Assembly (NCBI RefSeq): GCF_001761485.1
Contig: NC_090774.1
Coordinates: 558,001-622,000, forward strand
Direction of reading: 5' to 3'
DNA from: Yarrowia lipolytica
Lineage: Eukaryota; Ascomycota; Dipodascomycetes; Dipodascales
DNA length: 64,000 nt
In this document: piece by piece, positions 38,881-48,841 of the stretch
How the letters are laid out: each line of letters begins with the position of its first letter
Numbering within the stretch: the first letter of the stretch is position 1
Notes under the pieces: generated by a model
What the model was told of the DNA's origin: nothing
Seen by the model: the letters and a program-made list of their open reading frames with translations, nothing else
Databases searched by the model: none
Translations under genes and position numbers: made by a program

Positions 38881-39240
38881 CTACTCCTCCGCTCCAACAG
38901 GCTCGGGAATGTCTGTGAAGGAGACCTTGTGGGTGACAATCTCAATGAGATCTACCTGATGCCGGTTTTCGGGGTCCATTTTGAGCAGCCCCAGAGGCTT
39001 GTCGAGCTTCTTTATCGATCCTCGCATTCGCTGTTTCCCGTCAATCACCAGAGTGGCTTTTTTCTCTTCAAATTCAATGGATCCAACGCGTCTTGATCCC
39101 TCCTGCAAATGTGCCTTACTGACCACTTCTCCCTGGATTTCCACAATGGCCATTCCCGATGGGGTCTGGATCATCTGAGGCACGGATTCCACATGGTCGT
39201 TTTGTCGTAAGTGGTCCAGAAATATGTTGGTCACGTTCAT
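38881..39240 (-). CDS. CTF8: Chromosome transmission fidelity protein 8 (alternative RFC clamp loader)
   Basis: A 119-residue protein from the ATG at 39240; the frame further upstream has only a GTG. Residues about 24-115 align by eye with yeast Ctf8: QTPSGMAIVEIQGEV near the start (yeast TPLGMMMLEIQGE), IEFEEKKATLVIDGKQRMRGSIKKLDKPLGLL in the middle and EIVTHKVSFTDIPEPV at the end. Ctf8 with Ctf18 and Dcc1 joins Rfc2-5 to make an alternative PCNA loader needed for sister-chromatid cohesion. The size is near that of yeast (133). Confidence 0.88.
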   Translation of the reverse strand: MNVTNIFLDHLRQNDHVESVPQMIQTPSGMAIVEIQGEVVSKAHLQEGSRRVGSIEFEEKKATLVIDGKQRMRGSIKKLDKPLGLLKMDPENRHQVDLIEIVTHKVSFTDIPEPVGAEE

Positions 39241-39597
39241 GTCAATGGTTGTCAAGTACACAGTGAGTGGATCTCTTAATTTAGCACGCACTGTAGACGC
39301 GCATTTGAGTTTGGGTGTGGAGAAGGGAGAAGAGCTCTAAAAAAGGTAGAGAGAGATGGTTAGGTGAATAAAGGGAGTGGCTGACGAGATGGGTGTAAGC
39401 GTAATCTTTGTATAAGACTGTTTACTATATACCGAGTGAATTTTTGCTTCAGAATCTCATTGTATCACCCCTTTAGTGGCTCTCAACCTCGTCTACTTTT
39501 TCGAACCTCTGAATATGCATGTCCCAGCGCAACTCTACGTGGGATAAATATCATCTCCACCAAAACAGTCATTATCCACCTCAACCCAGCCATCATA
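39241..39597. promoter_or_regulatory. Divergent promoter between CTF8 and the bromodomain gene
   Basis: A 357-base region between two divergent start codons. Nothing beyond an ordinary short promoter is seen. A TATATA-like string is near 39425-39431. Confidence 0.4.
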
Positions 39598-40986
39598 ATG
39601 ACGTCTCTGGCCAACCTGATATACGCACAGACTCTCTACAAGTACGCGATCGACAACAGCGTCAAATCGGTAGTCGTGTTACCAGATATCCCCCAACCTA
39701 TCGCCGAGTACATGGCAACACAAGTTCCCAAACACCCATTGATTCAACCCGACATTCTCAGCATGACAGGAGGCCCTTCCTCGCTAACTGCCGCCCATTG
39801 TCAAAAGTGGTGGCGTCAGATGATCTCATCGACGAAAATTGCAGAAAAGGAACTCGCTCTGAGCAGTTTGGCCAAGTTGGTGGATGGATTCAGACATGTT
39901 TTGTACAACGAGACGGTGGCTGGTCTGAAAGCCGACGAGGTGAAATTCAAGCATCTGAAGGAGATGGAGCGGGATAAAAAGATTAAGGCCGAAACTGAGC
40001 GATTAGAGAAGGAAAGACTAGAGAAGGAGAGACTACAAAAGGAACAACAGGAAAAAGAACAACAGGCCAGACGGGAGGCACTAGAAGCTAGCAAAGAGCA
40101 GGAAGAGGCCTCAAAAGCTCAGCAATCAATGACGAAATCTGACGACGAGGACGTAGAGATGACTGACGCTGTGGAGGAATTGAAGGAGAACGAAAACAGC
40201 AGTAAGAAGGAGCAGGCTGAAGTTGAGACTACAGAGGCTGATGTGGAGTCAGTAAAGGTCAAGGAGGAAGAAAAGGACACTGAGGTCGAGACCGAAAAGA
40301 AGACAGTAGAGGCTGAGGCTGAGGCTGAGGCTGAGGCTGAGGCTGAGGCTGAGGCTGAAGAGCAGAATTACAAGGATGAAGAGGAGCAGGCTGATGGTGC
40401 AGAGGCAGATGTCGAGTCGGACGCGAGGGAGGCTGAGGAGTCGGGGTCCGACAAGGAAACGACTGCCGACGTGGAGACCGACCGTGGAGAGACAGAAGAA
40501 CCCGATGAGAGCGAATTAGACCGGGTGACGGAAACTCCAGAGGCAGGAGCTACTCCTGGATCCGAGGAACGGACTCGAAAGCGAGCACGATCTACCACTG
40601 AAGACTCTGATTCGCGAAAGCGGTCGCGCCGAAACACCTCTGCTGCCCCTTCGGCCAACCGCAAGTTTCAGAACGTGGCTGGCAATCTGCTCTCGAACAT
40701 CTCATCCAACAAATCTGCGTCTTTCTTCACACACCCTGTCAATCCCAACAGTGCGCCCAACTACTACGAGTTGATCTTTTCGCCGACGGACATCCGGACC
40801 ATCAAGGCCCAGGTCAAGGACGGACGTATTTCATCCACTTCTGAGCTTGAACGTGAGGTCGCCAAGATGTTTGCCAACGCCATCATGTACAACCCTTGGG
40901 ACTCTGATGTAAACCTGTGGGCTCGAGAGATGCAGCAGGAGACTGATGCTCTCTTGACCTTGTTTCGGGGAGCAGGTGGGGAGTAG
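39598..40986 (+). CDS. Bromodomain protein, Bdc1/BRD8-like
   Basis: A 462-residue protein from the ATG at 39598; the frame upstream encodes random-looking sequence. The N-terminal 110 residues (MTSLANLIYAQTLYKYAI, HPLIQPDILSMTGGPSSLTA, AHCQKWWRQMI) recall the start of BRD8/Bdc1. A charged coiled coil follows (about 115-195, KERLEKERLQKEQQEKE), then a long acidic disordered region with the EA hexanucleotide repeat. The last 110 residues are a bromodomain (about 355-460: FFTHPVNPNSAPNYYELIFSPTDIRTIKAQ, MFANAIMYNP with the acetyl-lysine-binding asparagine). Bdc1 is a NuA4 subunit in S. pombe, so this may work with Esa1 at 5.1-6.5 kb; that link is inference. Confidence 0.8.
   Translation: MTSLANLIYAQTLYKYAIDNSVKSVVVLPDIPQPIAEYMATQVPKHPLIQPDILSMTGGPSSLTAAHCQKWWRQMISSTKIAEKELALSSLAKLVDGFRHVLYNETVAGLKADEVKFKHLKEMERDKKIKAETERLEKERLEKERLQKEQQEKEQQARREALEASKEQEEASKAQQSMTKSDDEDVEMTDAVEELKENENSSKKEQAEVETTEADVESVKVKEEEKDTEVETEKKTVEAEAEAEAEAEAEAEAEEQNYKDEEEQADGAEADVESDAREAEESGSDKETTADVETDRGETEEPDESELDRVTETPEAGATPGSEERTRKRARSTTEDSDSRKRSRRNTSAAPSANRKFQNVAGNLLSNISSNKSASFFTHPVNPNSAPNYYELIFSPTDIRTIKAQVKDGRISSTSELEREVAKMFANAIMYNPWDSDVNLWAREMQQETDALLTLFRGAGGE
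40309..40356. repeat. GAGGCT hexanucleotide repeat
   Basis: Eight perfect copies of GAGGCT inside the bromodomain gene, in frame, coding for alternating Glu-Ala. It is a coding microsatellite that can change length without a frameshift. Confidence 0.95.
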
Positions 40987-41220
40987 AACATAATTACGAT
41001 TGATAATGATTACAAATGTATAACACCATGTTTGCAGTTGCAACTAAAGTGGTGCAGCTATGAGTGGCACAGTCCAGTATGATCAGACTCCGGGCAGATG
41101 ATGATAGTGATGCAGAATAAATACAATATCAAAGTACAACAAGGGCAACATCAAACACAATCATTGGGGTTGCACCGCCTCATCTAGTAACTCGAACAGG
41201 GATCAATTAATATGTACATT

Positions 41221-41555
41221 TTATCTCTTCTGCATAAGAGCAGCGTTCTGTTCCTGGAATCTCTGGCCGACTCGTTCAGAGTGCTTGAGGAACTTCTCGG
41301 AGCACTTCTCGAGACAAGACTCTTCTCGGGAAGACAGAGCCTTGGAGGTGAAGTCGTTGACACAGTCAGTGAAGCATCGCTGGACGAGAGAGGAGTAGAG
41401 CTGGGTTAGTATGTGTGGTGTGGTGTTGTGTTCTGTTCTGTTGTCGTGGTTGTCATCAAGAAATTTGGAATACTCACTCGCATGAAATCCTTCATCTGCT
41501 TCTGCTCGACGAGCTGCTGGAACTCCTGCTGTTCTCGGTTGTTCAATTGATCCAT
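41221..41555 (-). CDS. TIM9: Mitochondrial import chaperone TIM9, spliced
   Basis: Two exons on the minus strand: 41555-41478 and 41400-41221, with a 77-base intron (GTGAGT at 41477; TACTAACCCAG ending at 41401). The joined protein has 85 residues: [20 protein letters not shown], then [19 protein letters not shown]. The twin CX3C motif (CFTDC and CLEKC, 16 residues apart) is intact. Tim9 and Tim10 form the hexameric chaperone of the intermembrane space that guides carrier proteins to TIM22. Unspliced reading gives a random N-terminus, so splicing is required. Confidence 0.97.
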
Positions 41556-42514
41556 CTTGTGTTGTGATTTGGGTGACTGATGTGTGTGATTGTCTTGAGC
41601 AACAACGAATACTTTTCACTCCCAGGTGGAAAAGGGTATCACGTGTCGAGTTTATTTTCCAGAGAGGGGCGAGTGTGATTGGGCTGAAATATGGCGTTCA
41701 AAGGCTTTTCAGAGTCCCGTGAGCATATAATATCATTGTGCACTGTTGAAATAACTACATCTTCTCATTCTTCTGATATTTCGCCCTCAATGAACCGCTG
41801 CACTCCTATTGCCACTCATCACCAAATCTCGGTATGAACCTTGTAGAGTTCGGAGAAGCTGGGAGAATCACGGCTTCAAGAAGTCTCATAAACACGCAAT
41901 TTGAGCGGTATTGAAAATCTAACATTTTAGTTGGACTCATCTTATCGCAAGTACCGACCAAAAAACTTGAAATTCTCGATTTTGCGCGCCGAAACATCAT
42001 GTTCAACGCACCTTCTTATGCACTCTTTATCACGGTGATATAGTTGTTCAGTATTTCTACAAGTACAAGTTCTGGTAAAAACCTATAACCTTACCCAACT
42101 CCATCACACCCAGTGAAGAAATATGCCTCACTGAATCCTCAAACAAAACACCTTGACCAGCGAATATGTGGAATGTCCATCTTTAGAATACACAAACACA
42201 CTCGTACAAGTACCGTACCAGCCACATACTTCAAATACACTTCTCTATCACAATATTCCCTTGCTTAAACACATTGCTACAAGGGTTAAACCACAGGGTG
42301 CCATCTTACAGTATATGTATCGTACAGTGGTTAAGATTAGTTTATCTCCGGATCATCAGAGTTAATCATACCCATAGATACAGCTGCGGAAAGGCGATTG
42401 TTATACAGCATGGCACATTATTACAAGAACCGTGTACATCCACACTAAATCCATCACACCCACTACTCATCAATAATTCGTTCAATGTCATAATATCATC
42501 TAAATCATACATAA
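41556..42514. other. Intergenic region between TIM9 and IDH1
   Basis: A 959-base stretch holding the TIM9 promoter (CACGTG at 41640-41645) and the 3' side of IDH1. No gene is seen in the open frames here. Confidence 0.45.
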
Positions 42515-44132
42515 TTACTGGAGCTTGTTGATAACAGCCATGGTGAACTCGTCAGTAGTGGAGTTGCCGCCAAGATCGGGGGTTCGGACCTGGCCCTCAG
42601 CAAGAACGTCGTAGGTAGCCTTGGAGATGACGTCAGCGAAGTCATCGAGGTTGAGGTGTCGCAGAAGCATGGCGGAAGACAGAATCATGGCGGTGGGGTT
42701 AGCGGTACCTCGGCCCTTAATGTCAAGACCGACGTGTCGGCAACCGGGCTCGAAAACGGCGTGCTCGGTACCCAGGTTGACACCAGGGACGAGACCGGGG
42801 CCTCCAACAAGACCGGCACCAATGTTAGACAGAATGGTTCCGTAAAGGTTAGGGGTGACGAGAACGTCAAACTGCTGGGGCCAAGAGACGGCCTGCATGG
42901 AGGCGTTGTCGACAATCATGTCGCCGTACTGGATCTCGGGGTACTCGGCGGAGACCTCCTTACAGGTGTTTCGGAACAGACCATCGGCAAGCTTCATAAT
43001 GTTGGCCTTGTGGATGGCAGTGACCTTGTGTCGGTTGTTCTTGAGAGCAAAGTCAAAGGCAAATCGGGCAATTCGCTCGGACTTTCGCTTGGTGATGACC
43101 TTGATGGACTCAACAACACCGGGGACAGGGGAGTGCTCCAGACCGGAGTACTCACCCTCAGTGTTCTCTCGGATCAGAGCCATGTCAATGCCGTCGAGTC
43201 GGGTCTGGACACCGGGGATGTTCTTGATGAGAACGAGAGAAGCAAAAATGTCGAGCTCTCGTCGCAGGGCAACGTTGAAAGAAGTGTGACCGTGCTTCTC
43301 AACGGGGGTGTGGAGGATACCCTTGATGGCAACCTTGTTTCGGTTGATGGATCGAATGGCCTCCTCGTAGCCGTCGAGATGGTTCTCGCCAACACCGGTG
43401 ACATTGACAACCTCCCAGTCAATGGGGACGGAGATAGTCTTGAAGATGGTCTTGACAGCGTCAGTAATCTCGTTACCGATACCATCACCGGGGATGAGGG
43501 TGACGGTGTACTTGGATCCGTACTCCTTGGGCTGGAACATGGTTCGAGCGTTGGTAGCGAGGGTTCGCTTGGGGAGAGCCGAGGCGGCCTGGGTTAGTAT
43601 GTTATCCTAATGTTTTGGTGTCGATGATAGTTATTGTGGTGTGCGGCAATTAACACAAAACACACCAGCAACAGCAGCGGCGTGCGACAACAACGTAAAC
43701 AGGTGTCTTCGTATCCGCATCGCCTCAATTGTTCTCCATTCCCCTGTCCCCACACAGTGTGCTACTGCCCGCTACTATTTTTCTCCGTAGCACATGCAGG
43801 AAAAAAAATAGTGGAGGGAAAATAAATACACGCATAGATGTTCCGGGGGTGGTGGTGACGTGGACAGGACCAAAGTAGGAGACTGTGGAGCAATCGGCGC
43901 CGGAGTTGCGACATACACTAGCCATTGGTCTCAATGGCGTCTTCCCCTGCCCCGAGTCTCTGTCTGTGATGCTGTTGTTGTTTCCGAGAAAATGTTATGG
44001 GTTGTACACAGATGTCGTCGGTCATGTAGCGCGCATCGCTGTGCCATGGAGCGGTGCTTCCATTGCACCTTGAGTCACCTCCATTGACTCGCCCGGAGTA
44101 CTCACCTTAGCCAGGTAGGCGGTTCGAAGCAT
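42515..44132 (-). CDS. IDH1: NAD-dependent isocitrate dehydrogenase subunit 1, spliced
   Basis: Two exons on the minus strand: 44132-44106 and 43588-42515. The 517-base intron (GTGAGT at 44105; TACTAACCCAG ending at 43589) sits inside the mitochondrial presequence. The joined protein has 366 residues and starts MLRTAYLAKAASALPKRTLA. The isocitrate/isopropylmalate dehydrogenase fold is clear: TLIPGDGIGNEI, IRENTEGEYSGLEH, HKANIMKLADGLF, DMIVDNASMQAV and the C-terminal LGGNSTTDEFTMAVI. Subunit 1 is the regulatory (AMP-binding) subunit in yeast. It oxidises isocitrate in the TCA cycle; its inhibition on low AMP is central to citrate and lipid build-up in Y. lipolytica. Codon use indicates high expression. 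Confidence 0.97.
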
Positions 44133-45149
44133 TGTGGATGTGGATATGTTTTCGATTAGACGACAAGATGTTGCCAAAAGGTGTCCTAGTTAAAGAAGAG
44201 AGAGAGAGAGAGTTTTATGTGGGAGGATGCAAAAAAAGCTTTTACGAAATTAAGGACGGCGAGGTTTAAACACGGCGTCAGAGCGAAACCTCTATTTCGA
44301 AGGAGACAAGCTTGAAGAAGAGAGCTGCGCCAGGGGCATTAAAAAGAGTGTCTGGCACGTCACACTGGGCTCGTGGCGAGCCATTCGATATTCCTAGGCC
44401 ATATACTACTTGGAAAACTTTTTCCTGCGGCTCCATCTGTACCCTGTCAGCTGCACCATACTCCGCCAAAAAATTTACATTGTTACATTCATTTACATGT
44501 ACACGTTTCTCCCACATATCTCCATGCAAATCGGAAAAACAACATCCGTCCGGGTACCCGACCATAGAGGCTTTTATCCGCTTAGCTCCGAGCAGGGGGG
44601 ATATGAATGGGGGCTTAAGGGGTGTCGAAATAATCGGTGGAGGTCGACCGGAACGTTCAAATTGACTAACGATGCCAATTGAGACGTCCAACGGTGTCTC
44701 ATACTCACGGTTGCTCCAATAACCGCGTTCTTTTGTCTCGTCATACTTGCACCCTTGGCTCCTCTCTTTGCTCCCATCCAGCTTTGACTTCTTCTTTGAC
44801 TTCGAAGTCTGCGTGTGTGCAGTGCCCATTGGCCAAAAGTAGGAAAAACCTTGCACCGAAACACGATCCGGAGCGACCCGGATAATGGATATTAGTGGGA
44901 GTTTGGGGAGCCGGTGAACTAGCTTTGATCTTGGGAACAACGTCTGCGCTAGCGGATATGGTTAGCACATTTCCACAATTCTAAGTGTCGATGACGCAGA
45001 TGAGAATCGAACGCGCACACAGAATCCAAACCTTAAACAAAAACCACGGGTACAACAGCCCAAATTGAACTCGCGATATCAGGGCAGAATCAAACTACAA
45101 GTAGCACTATCAAAATCGTGATCCTGATCAGATCAACGGCATCAACAAT
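44133..45149. promoter_or_regulatory. Divergent region between IDH1 and FMC1
   Basis: A 1,017-base region that contains the IDH1 promoter, a short GA repeat at about 44196-44212, and the doubtful small spliced frame. Next to 45150 it is the FMC1 promoter. The string GAGAATCGAACGCG at 45001-45014 resembles a tRNA T arm on the minus strand, but no tRNA can be folded. Confidence 0.4.
44406..44829 (-). CDS. Doubtful small spliced gene upstream of IDH1
   Basis: An ATG at 44829 opens MGTAHTQTSKSKKKSKLDGS and reaches GYWSN at 44709, next to a perfect GTGAGT (44708). A CTGACAG 3' signal ends at 44444; joining gives 12 more basic residues (RYRWSRRKKFSK) and a stop at 44406, 52 residues in all. Without splicing the frame runs to 44278 with noise-like sequence. 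I do not recognise the product. The 5' splice site and the lysine-rich start make it worth listing, but it may be chance. Confidence 0.2.
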
Positions 45150-45563
45150 ATGTCGAAGTCCCTAAACCTTTACAGATCGCTCTATCGAGAGCTGTCAAAG
45201 CAGTATGTCGCTGCAATGACCGTCCACATCAACGGTGAGAACCAGCGAAACGAAGCCAAGGCGAAGTACGAGGCGATCCAGAAGAAAACTACACCCAAGG
45301 CCATTGAGAAGCTGCCCACACCCCGAACTTCACATTACAACAGTACTGCTCTCAGAGAGTACTTCACAAACGGAACCGGAGAGGCCGAACAGATCCAGCA
45401 CGCCGAGGACATGCTGCTGTTTCTGGAGAACCAGCGAGTTTACAAGGACCTGCTGGCCCGATACAACCCTGGAGTGGATATGGCCGATCAGGAGAGAGTG
45501 CGACTTTCTGCCCGAAGAGTCGGACTGGAAGTGCCCGTTGGAAAGAAGGACTTTGAGGATTAA
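45150..45563 (+). CDS. FMC1: LYR-family mitochondrial protein, FMC1-like
   Basis: A 137-residue helical protein. The start MSKSLNLYRSLYRELSKQYV contains the L-Y-R mark of the LYR family. The C-terminal half LLFLENQRVYKDLLARYNPG and the tail RVRLSARRVGLEVPVGK are those of Fmc1/C7orf55 (human tail ESAGLVGLKLP). Fmc1 helps the Atp12 chaperone to assemble the F1 part of ATP synthase in the mitochondrial matrix. The family call is fairly firm, the exact orthology less so. No separate presequence is visible, as in many LYR proteins. Confidence 0.75.
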   Translation: MSKSLNLYRSLYRELSKQYVAAMTVHINGENQRNEAKAKYEAIQKKTTPKAIEKLPTPRTSHYNSTALREYFTNGTGEAEQIQHAEDMLLFLENQRVYKDLLARYNPGVDMADQERVRLSARRVGLEVPVGKKDFED

Positions 45564-45846
45564 TTGTATATAGCGTAGTAATGAGTAACGAGTCTAGACG
45601 ACGAATTATTTGTACGAGTATACTACAGTGCTGATAATACATGAGGTTTCTCTGCAACCGCCTACTTGTAGTAATGACGATAAACACATGAATTTGATAC
45701 ACAAGGTGGTACTTGTGCATTGCAGTCTCATTCATTTGTGCATTTAATAAATAAATATCATCGTCTAGTCACATCTTCTCTTAGGCGGACTCGTAATGTC
45801 CACCGGCTACCATTGTAGCAATGAGACAGCCCCCGCTGTTAACAAT

Positions 45847-47394
45847 TCATTTCCTCCCACTGGTCCCTTTGATAACTTCCTGGCGAGCTCTAACAGCAGA
45901 CCAGAAACTGCCGTAGCTCCATGTCAGCTTCTCAGCTCCTTGCATGAACCCATCGTATCTATTGAATTGCTCCGACATATCTCCATTGTTAGCCTGATGC
46001 TCTCTGATGACATCCAAGAACGAGTCACCGAGGTCAACGAGACGGTCCAACAGATGCTGATACTCTTCGGAGTCTCTAGCAATGCGGTCAGAAGACACAA
46101 ACGTACCATAAAACTCCTTGGTGAGACTATTGATCTCAAGAACAAAATCAGACGACTGCTGGGCCAAGTGGTGAGCAATGAAGAATATGGTCTCTGCAAT
46201 GGTAGCGGTACAGATGAACCAAGGATTGCCATGAGAGGTTCCCACTCCATCGTAGACGTCCTCAGCATAACGACCAACACCAACGGCGACGTACCCAGGA
46301 TTTTCATCCTGGAAAGACTCCTCGAACTCAGCTAATCGTTGATGATTAATAGGGTAGTCGAAGGAGTGCACATAAGGCATGATAGTAGCAATGAGAAGAT
46401 CGTCGTAGGGCTTGAGAGATGTACCTGCAGCTATGCTAGACTCCCATCTAACCGAGTCAAGAGCGGCCAAGAATATGGAGGAATCAAGGCCCGACCTTCC
46501 AAAACTTCTGGGCTCAAATTGTGCATTCAGCCGAGAACCAGCCTCGAAATGTGTCTTGATGAATTGTCGAATCGATCCAGCAGTGAATGTACATCTGCTT
46601 TCGGTCTCTCGATCTGAGTAATGTCTTGCAAGTTCCACGACGTTAATGAGAGCGTTGAACTGCACTTGAGAAGTGAAGAGATGGTAGCCCTCCAGTTCCT
46701 CCCAGAGATCAAAAGTCGGCTGATCCCAATACTGTAGAATGTACTCGACATCGGGTAGGATCATAGACTTGTAGATATACACATAGTCGTCGAGAGAAGC
46801 TGTTTCATTCCACTCCACCTGGGTTTGAATATAATGCGAGATCGTTTTAATTCTGAGTGCAGGTCCATCATTCTGAGGTCTACCCCAGTGCCCTGTGAAT
46901 GCTGAGCCGTCAGTCTCAAATTTAGGCTCTCCCAAACCACTAACAACACGTCTGTTCCAGTCAAAGTACCCGGAGGGATTGCTGACGTGCTGCAACATGC
47001 CTTGAGTCTCAATGTATCCCATGATGATGTTGCTGAGTGTGTCGTTCAGTATACCTTGACTAGCCTGGTCATAGAACCGCCGCACAACTGAGTCCATGGT
47101 GATGGCAGCATCCCGAGTCCATTGGTAATAGTAGTCAGGGGCCGTTTTAGAGGGACTAGCGATAACAACGCCTACGGGAAGACCGTTGTTGCTACCTTGG
47201 TGTCCCACATTGTCGAGGACAGACTCAAAGGCGTGATGAGTCTGCTGAGCGAGCCACAACTCGAATTTCTGGGCGTCAATGAGTGTCACGTTTGGTCTCG
47301 CGTATGGTGCCAGCAACAGAGGCTTCTGATCGAATAGCGGAAGCGCTAGAGACCCTGGAAGTGCTAAAACAGAAACAAACGCTTGTAGCAACAT
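45847..47394 (-). CDS. Glucoamylase-like glycoside hydrolase family 15
   Basis: A 515-residue GH15 protein from the ATG at 47394; the open frame continues upstream only through a GT repeat. It has a signal peptide (MLLQAFVSVLALPGSLALPL). The catalytic (alpha/alpha)6 barrel carries the known marks: YYYQWTRDAAITMDSV near 88, the catalytic acid E232 in DLWEELEGYHLF, and the base E475 in GDMSEQFNRYDG, with KLTWSYGSFWSAVRAR at the end. No starch-binding domain is present. It resembles yeast glucoamylases such as Sga1 and Saccharomycopsis Glu. Y. lipolytica is commonly described as unable to grow on starch, so expression, location or substrate may differ. It is convergent with FMC1. Confidence 0.92.
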   Translation of the reverse strand: MLLQAFVSVLALPGSLALPLFDQKPLLLAPYARPNVTLIDAQKFELWLAQQTHHAFESVLDNVGHQGSNNGLPVGVVIASPSKTAPDYYYQWTRDAAITMDSVVRRFYDQASQGILNDTLSNIIMGYIETQGMLQHVSNPSGYFDWNRRVVSGLGEPKFETDGSAFTGHWGRPQNDGPALRIKTISHYIQTQVEWNETASLDDYVYIYKSMILPDVEYILQYWDQPTFDLWEELEGYHLFTSQVQFNALINVVELARHYSDRETESRCTFTAGSIRQFIKTHFEAGSRLNAQFEPRSFGRSGLDSSIFLAALDSVRWESSIAAGTSLKPYDDLLIATIMPYVHSFDYPINHQRLAEFEESFQDENPGYVAVGVGRYAEDVYDGVGTSHGNPWFICTATIAETIFFIAHHLAQQSSDFVLEINSLTKEFYGTFVSSDRIARDSEEYQHLLDRLVDLGDSFLDVIREHQANNGDMSEQFNRYDGFMQGAEKLTWSYGSFWSAVRARQEVIKGTSGRK

Positions 47395-47405
47395 CGTCGG
47401 TATGT

Positions 47406-47447
<42 letters not shown>

Positions 47448-48841
47448 GGATGAGAATAGCGCAATCAAGCCATTTATAGCAAAAGAGAGAAGGTGTAGGT
47501 ACCTGCACAAGAAGAAAATCGTGCTTGTCGGAGAAAAGCAAAACTGTCACTTCTGCACCATGCGTTCGCGCTCTTGTTTTGTTGTGGTAGTATTTTTTAG
47601 CACTCACGGTTCTGCATTGAGATTTACCTCTTGCTGTGTGACCATCCTTCCGCATGACCTTGGTACGTGATAAAGTGTACCCGCTTGAGAGATGTACAAA
47701 GATGTACGGAGATATGATACGTGTGCCGGCCGCGCGTAACGTGACTATTAAGATAAGTATAATATTTTCGACTCTACAAGCACCAAAAACAGGTCACTCG
47801 TTCTAGTATTTTTTTACCACATTTCCCCAGCTTTTGCTTTCATTCTTTCATACCACTAACGTGAAGACCAAGGTTACATGTGTAGGGATATTATTGGCAC
47901 TACTGTAAGAAGGACAAAGAAACCACAAGGGGGCCGATGCCCACGATGACCCTGTGGACGGAGTCCTCTTCTGGGATATGAGCTGTGTCATATGAGCTGT
48001 GTCAGGTGCTTCACGGTCCGTTGTCCTGTTATACGGAGATATGTGGGTGGGCCATGTACGGTAGAGAGGGGGTAATAGCATGTAGTAAGACACACACACA
48101 GAGAATGTCACATGACCTACGATACGAGTACGAGAACACATACATACAAGTGCAAGGTACTACTGTATTCGTACATACAAAGTCTGGTAGAGTATGTACC
48201 GGTTTGTACGAATGTGAGAGTGTACTATAAGGGGCTGAGAATAGTGGCAATGAAAGTGGGGCTGGAAACAATGAGCAGGACCATTCAGAAAAATCGGGAT
48301 TACATAATACAATACAAGTACAGTACAGTACTTGTACTTGTACTGTACTGTTGCAGTAATTCATGAAGGTAGCGAGATTATTAAGCACGTACTTCATCAT
48401 TTGGACGAGCCACGAGAGATATTTTATACGACAAAGACGAATTCGAGGTAGAATACTGGAACGGCGGGAATCAGTCAAGACCCGTACATGTACTGAAGTC
48501 GAACGACTTGAAAACTTGTATACACAGTAATTGTTCATAGTGGGATGTCGAGGTCCACATAAATTTCTTAATAGTGAACTCTAATTTTGTGAGGCAAAAT
48601 TTATAGATAGTGTAGCCAGATCATCACAATATCAGAGGAATTGAAAATGATACAGTTGTCCAATGCTATTGTCAAATAGTTACCATTTACAATCTGCTTT
48701 CCTTGAATAAGTCCTACATCCGCAGTCTTCGCGATTCCTCTATCAGCACAATAACCTAACCCTGCAGCTCATCTGCAAAGCCTGAAAAAATCTGGTGCTC
48801 GAAAATATCTTTATTCAAACCCACGATACATACACACCAGC
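47395..48841. promoter_or_regulatory. Long divergent region between the GH15 gene and RPA49
   Basis: A 1,447-base gap without a supported gene. It starts with a TG microsatellite (47411-47445) directly upstream of the GH15 start codon. Further right there is an inverted repeat CAGTACAGTAC-TTGTACTT-GTACTGTACTG at 48321-48350 and many AGTAC strings. The RPA49 promoter lies at the right end. Confidence 0.5.
47411..47445. repeat. TG dinucleotide microsatellite
   Basis: About 17 uninterrupted TG units, 17 bases upstream of the GH15 start codon, so probably in the leader or core promoter (CA repeat on the gene strand). Confidence 0.97.

Noticed and set aside
42656-43597. 313-codon open frame antisense to IDH1
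   Set aside because: Shadow of the IDH1 coding strand.
44985-45050. tRNA-like T-arm string GAGAATCGAACGCG
   Set aside because: No matching acceptor, D or anticodon arms could be drawn on the minus strand.
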